The notes under the pieces were generated by a model. It was not told the origin of the DNA and did not search any database. It saw nothing but the letters and a program-made list of their open reading frames with translations. From an uncultured Clostridia bacterium (GTDB lineage: Bacteria; Bacillota; Clostridia; Christensenellales; Borkfalkiaceae), in assembly GCA_944376035.1 (NCBI GenBank), contig CALWBJ010000141.1, forward strand, positions 1 through 5,666: DNA of 5,666 bases, read 5' to 3'. The first letter of the stretch is position 1. Each line of letters opens with the position of its first letter. The position numbers and the translations under genes were made by a program. This document shows, in pieces, positions 5,317 through 5,666 of the stretch.

Positions 5317-5386
5317 CCTGAATAATATATGATAAGGGGGAAAATGATGAGCAATTTTTGTTTCAAAAGCATCACTTGCTCTTGAC
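5284..5386 (-). ncRNA. Candidate small RNA or attenuated leader of about 100 nt
   Basis: The RNA is defined by a sigma-A-like promoter (5393-5421) predicted to start near 5386 and by the terminator-like hairpin at 5284-5316. A 6-bp stem GAGCAA/UUGCUC (5376-5381 with 5349-5354) forms near the 5' end. An unpaired CCCCCUU (5334-5340) lies in the middle and is complementary to purine-rich ribosome binding sites, a known feature of several Gram-positive regulatory RNAs. If the terminator is bypassed, the same RNA becomes a leader of about 225 nt for the C_GCAxxG_C_C gene. It matches no RNA family I recognise. Confidence 0.3.
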
Positions 5387-5410
5387 ACTAACAATATACG
5401 CTTTTATTAT
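5382..5410 (+). promoter_or_regulatory. Sigma-A-type promoter reading rightward
   Basis: Plus-strand TTGACA (5382-5387), a 17-base spacer and TATTAT (5405-5410) match the consensus at 11 of 12 positions. Transcription would start near 5417 and run to the right edge of the window without meeting a recognisable gene. The target is probably a gene beyond the window with a leader of at least 250 nt. Confidence 0.6.
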
Positions 5411-5421
5411 TTTTTTGTAAA
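5393..5421 (-). promoter_or_regulatory. Overlapping sigma-A-type promoter reading leftward
   Basis: Minus-strand TTTACA (5416-5421), a 17-base spacer and TATATT (5393-5398) match the consensus at 10 of 12 positions. It overlaps the rightward promoter almost entirely, so polymerase probably cannot occupy both at once. It would start the candidate RNA at 5284-5386 or a long leader for the redox gene. Confidence 0.4.
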
Positions 5422-5523
5422 GCGTTTTTAACCCCTTTTTTAAAAAATTTTTAAATTTTTATAAATTTTTTTCTTCACTCGTTCCGTTTTGTAAATTTTT
5501 CACATTTTTTGAAAAAAATTAGC

Positions 5524-5652
5524 AAAAATCAAAGGTTTTTGTATGTTAAAATTTTACAGTTTCATAATAAATATAAAAATAAATTTATTTTAAATTAAAA
5601 TATTTGATTTTTGACCTCCCCGCCCTATTTGATTTTTAAATTTTTGATTTTT
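5524..5652. repeat. Four copies of TTTGATTTTT
   Basis: Exact 10-base copies occur on the plus strand at 5603-5612, 5628-5637 and 5643-5652, and one on the minus strand at 5524-5533. The first two plus copies extend to 12 identical bases at a 25-base distance. Between them is the only GC-rich patch in the area (5615-5625). They may be binding sites for a regulator of a gene beyond the right edge, although T-rich composition makes chance copies likelier. Confidence 0.35.
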
Positions 5653-5666
5653 ATTATTTTTTAATG

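Larger units (their letters stand above)
5161..5666. other. 506-base AT-rich region without a normal-sized gene
   Basis: It holds, left to right, the redox gene ribosome binding site (5167-5171), a TATAAT box with palindrome, a terminator-like hairpin, a 13-codon open frame (5344-5385), overlapping opposed promoters, phased T-tracts (5410-5510) and TTTGATTTTT repeats. The final ATG (5664-5666) has no ribosome binding site before it and cannot be called a start. Confidence 0.6.

Noticed and set aside
5543..5593. 16-codon open frame in the rightward leader behind AAAGG
   Set aside because: The ribosome binding site is weak and the product is only AT-rich codons; too likely by chance in this composition.
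5161..5666. Replication origin or CRISPR leader suggested by the AT-rich tract
   Set aside because: There are no DnaA-box clusters, no regularly spaced repeats with unique spacers, and no neighbouring cas or replication genes.

Overview
The window comes from a spore-forming, low-GC Gram-positive bacterium (Bacillota). Spore genes spoIIR, sleB and ypeB lie together, ribosome binding sites are strong AGGAGG types, and the spacers are very AT-rich. A C_GCAxxG_C_C redox protein would suit an anaerobic Clostridia-like lineage. The species cannot be named from sequence alone.

Layout. All five recognisable genes are on the minus strand. From right to left: (1) 5161-5666 has no protein gene of normal size. 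It holds an overlapping bidirectional promoter, a possible small RNA or attenuator leader, phased T-tracts and a repeated TTTGATTTTT element. (2) 4717-5160 encodes a cysteine-rich C_GCAxxG_C_C protein, with a terminator hairpin about 200 bases past its stop. (3) 2903-4140 and 1005-2891 form a tight spoIIR-sleB-ypeB cluster with 8 and 11 base gaps, each stop codon overlapping the next ribosome binding site. (4) 204-680 encodes an unrecognised four-helix membrane protein. It has its own perfect-consensus housekeeping promoter and a strong terminator.

How the genes fit together. SpoIIR is the forespore signal that triggers pro-sigma-E processing in the mother cell early in sporulation. SleB and YpeB are made later in the forespore and are stored to degrade cortex at germination. 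The cluster therefore joins an early (sigma-F) and a late (sigma-G) forespore function. Candidate sigma-F-like and sigma-G-like promoters sit upstream of spoIIR and inside its 3' end, which would let one locus serve both stages.

Most unusual features: the YpeB homologue carries about 190 extra residues of highly charged Lys/Arg/Glu/Ala helix before its membrane anchor. The region right of the redox gene has paired promoters on opposite strands, one of which would make an RNA of about 100 nt with a C-rich segment ending in an intrinsic terminator.
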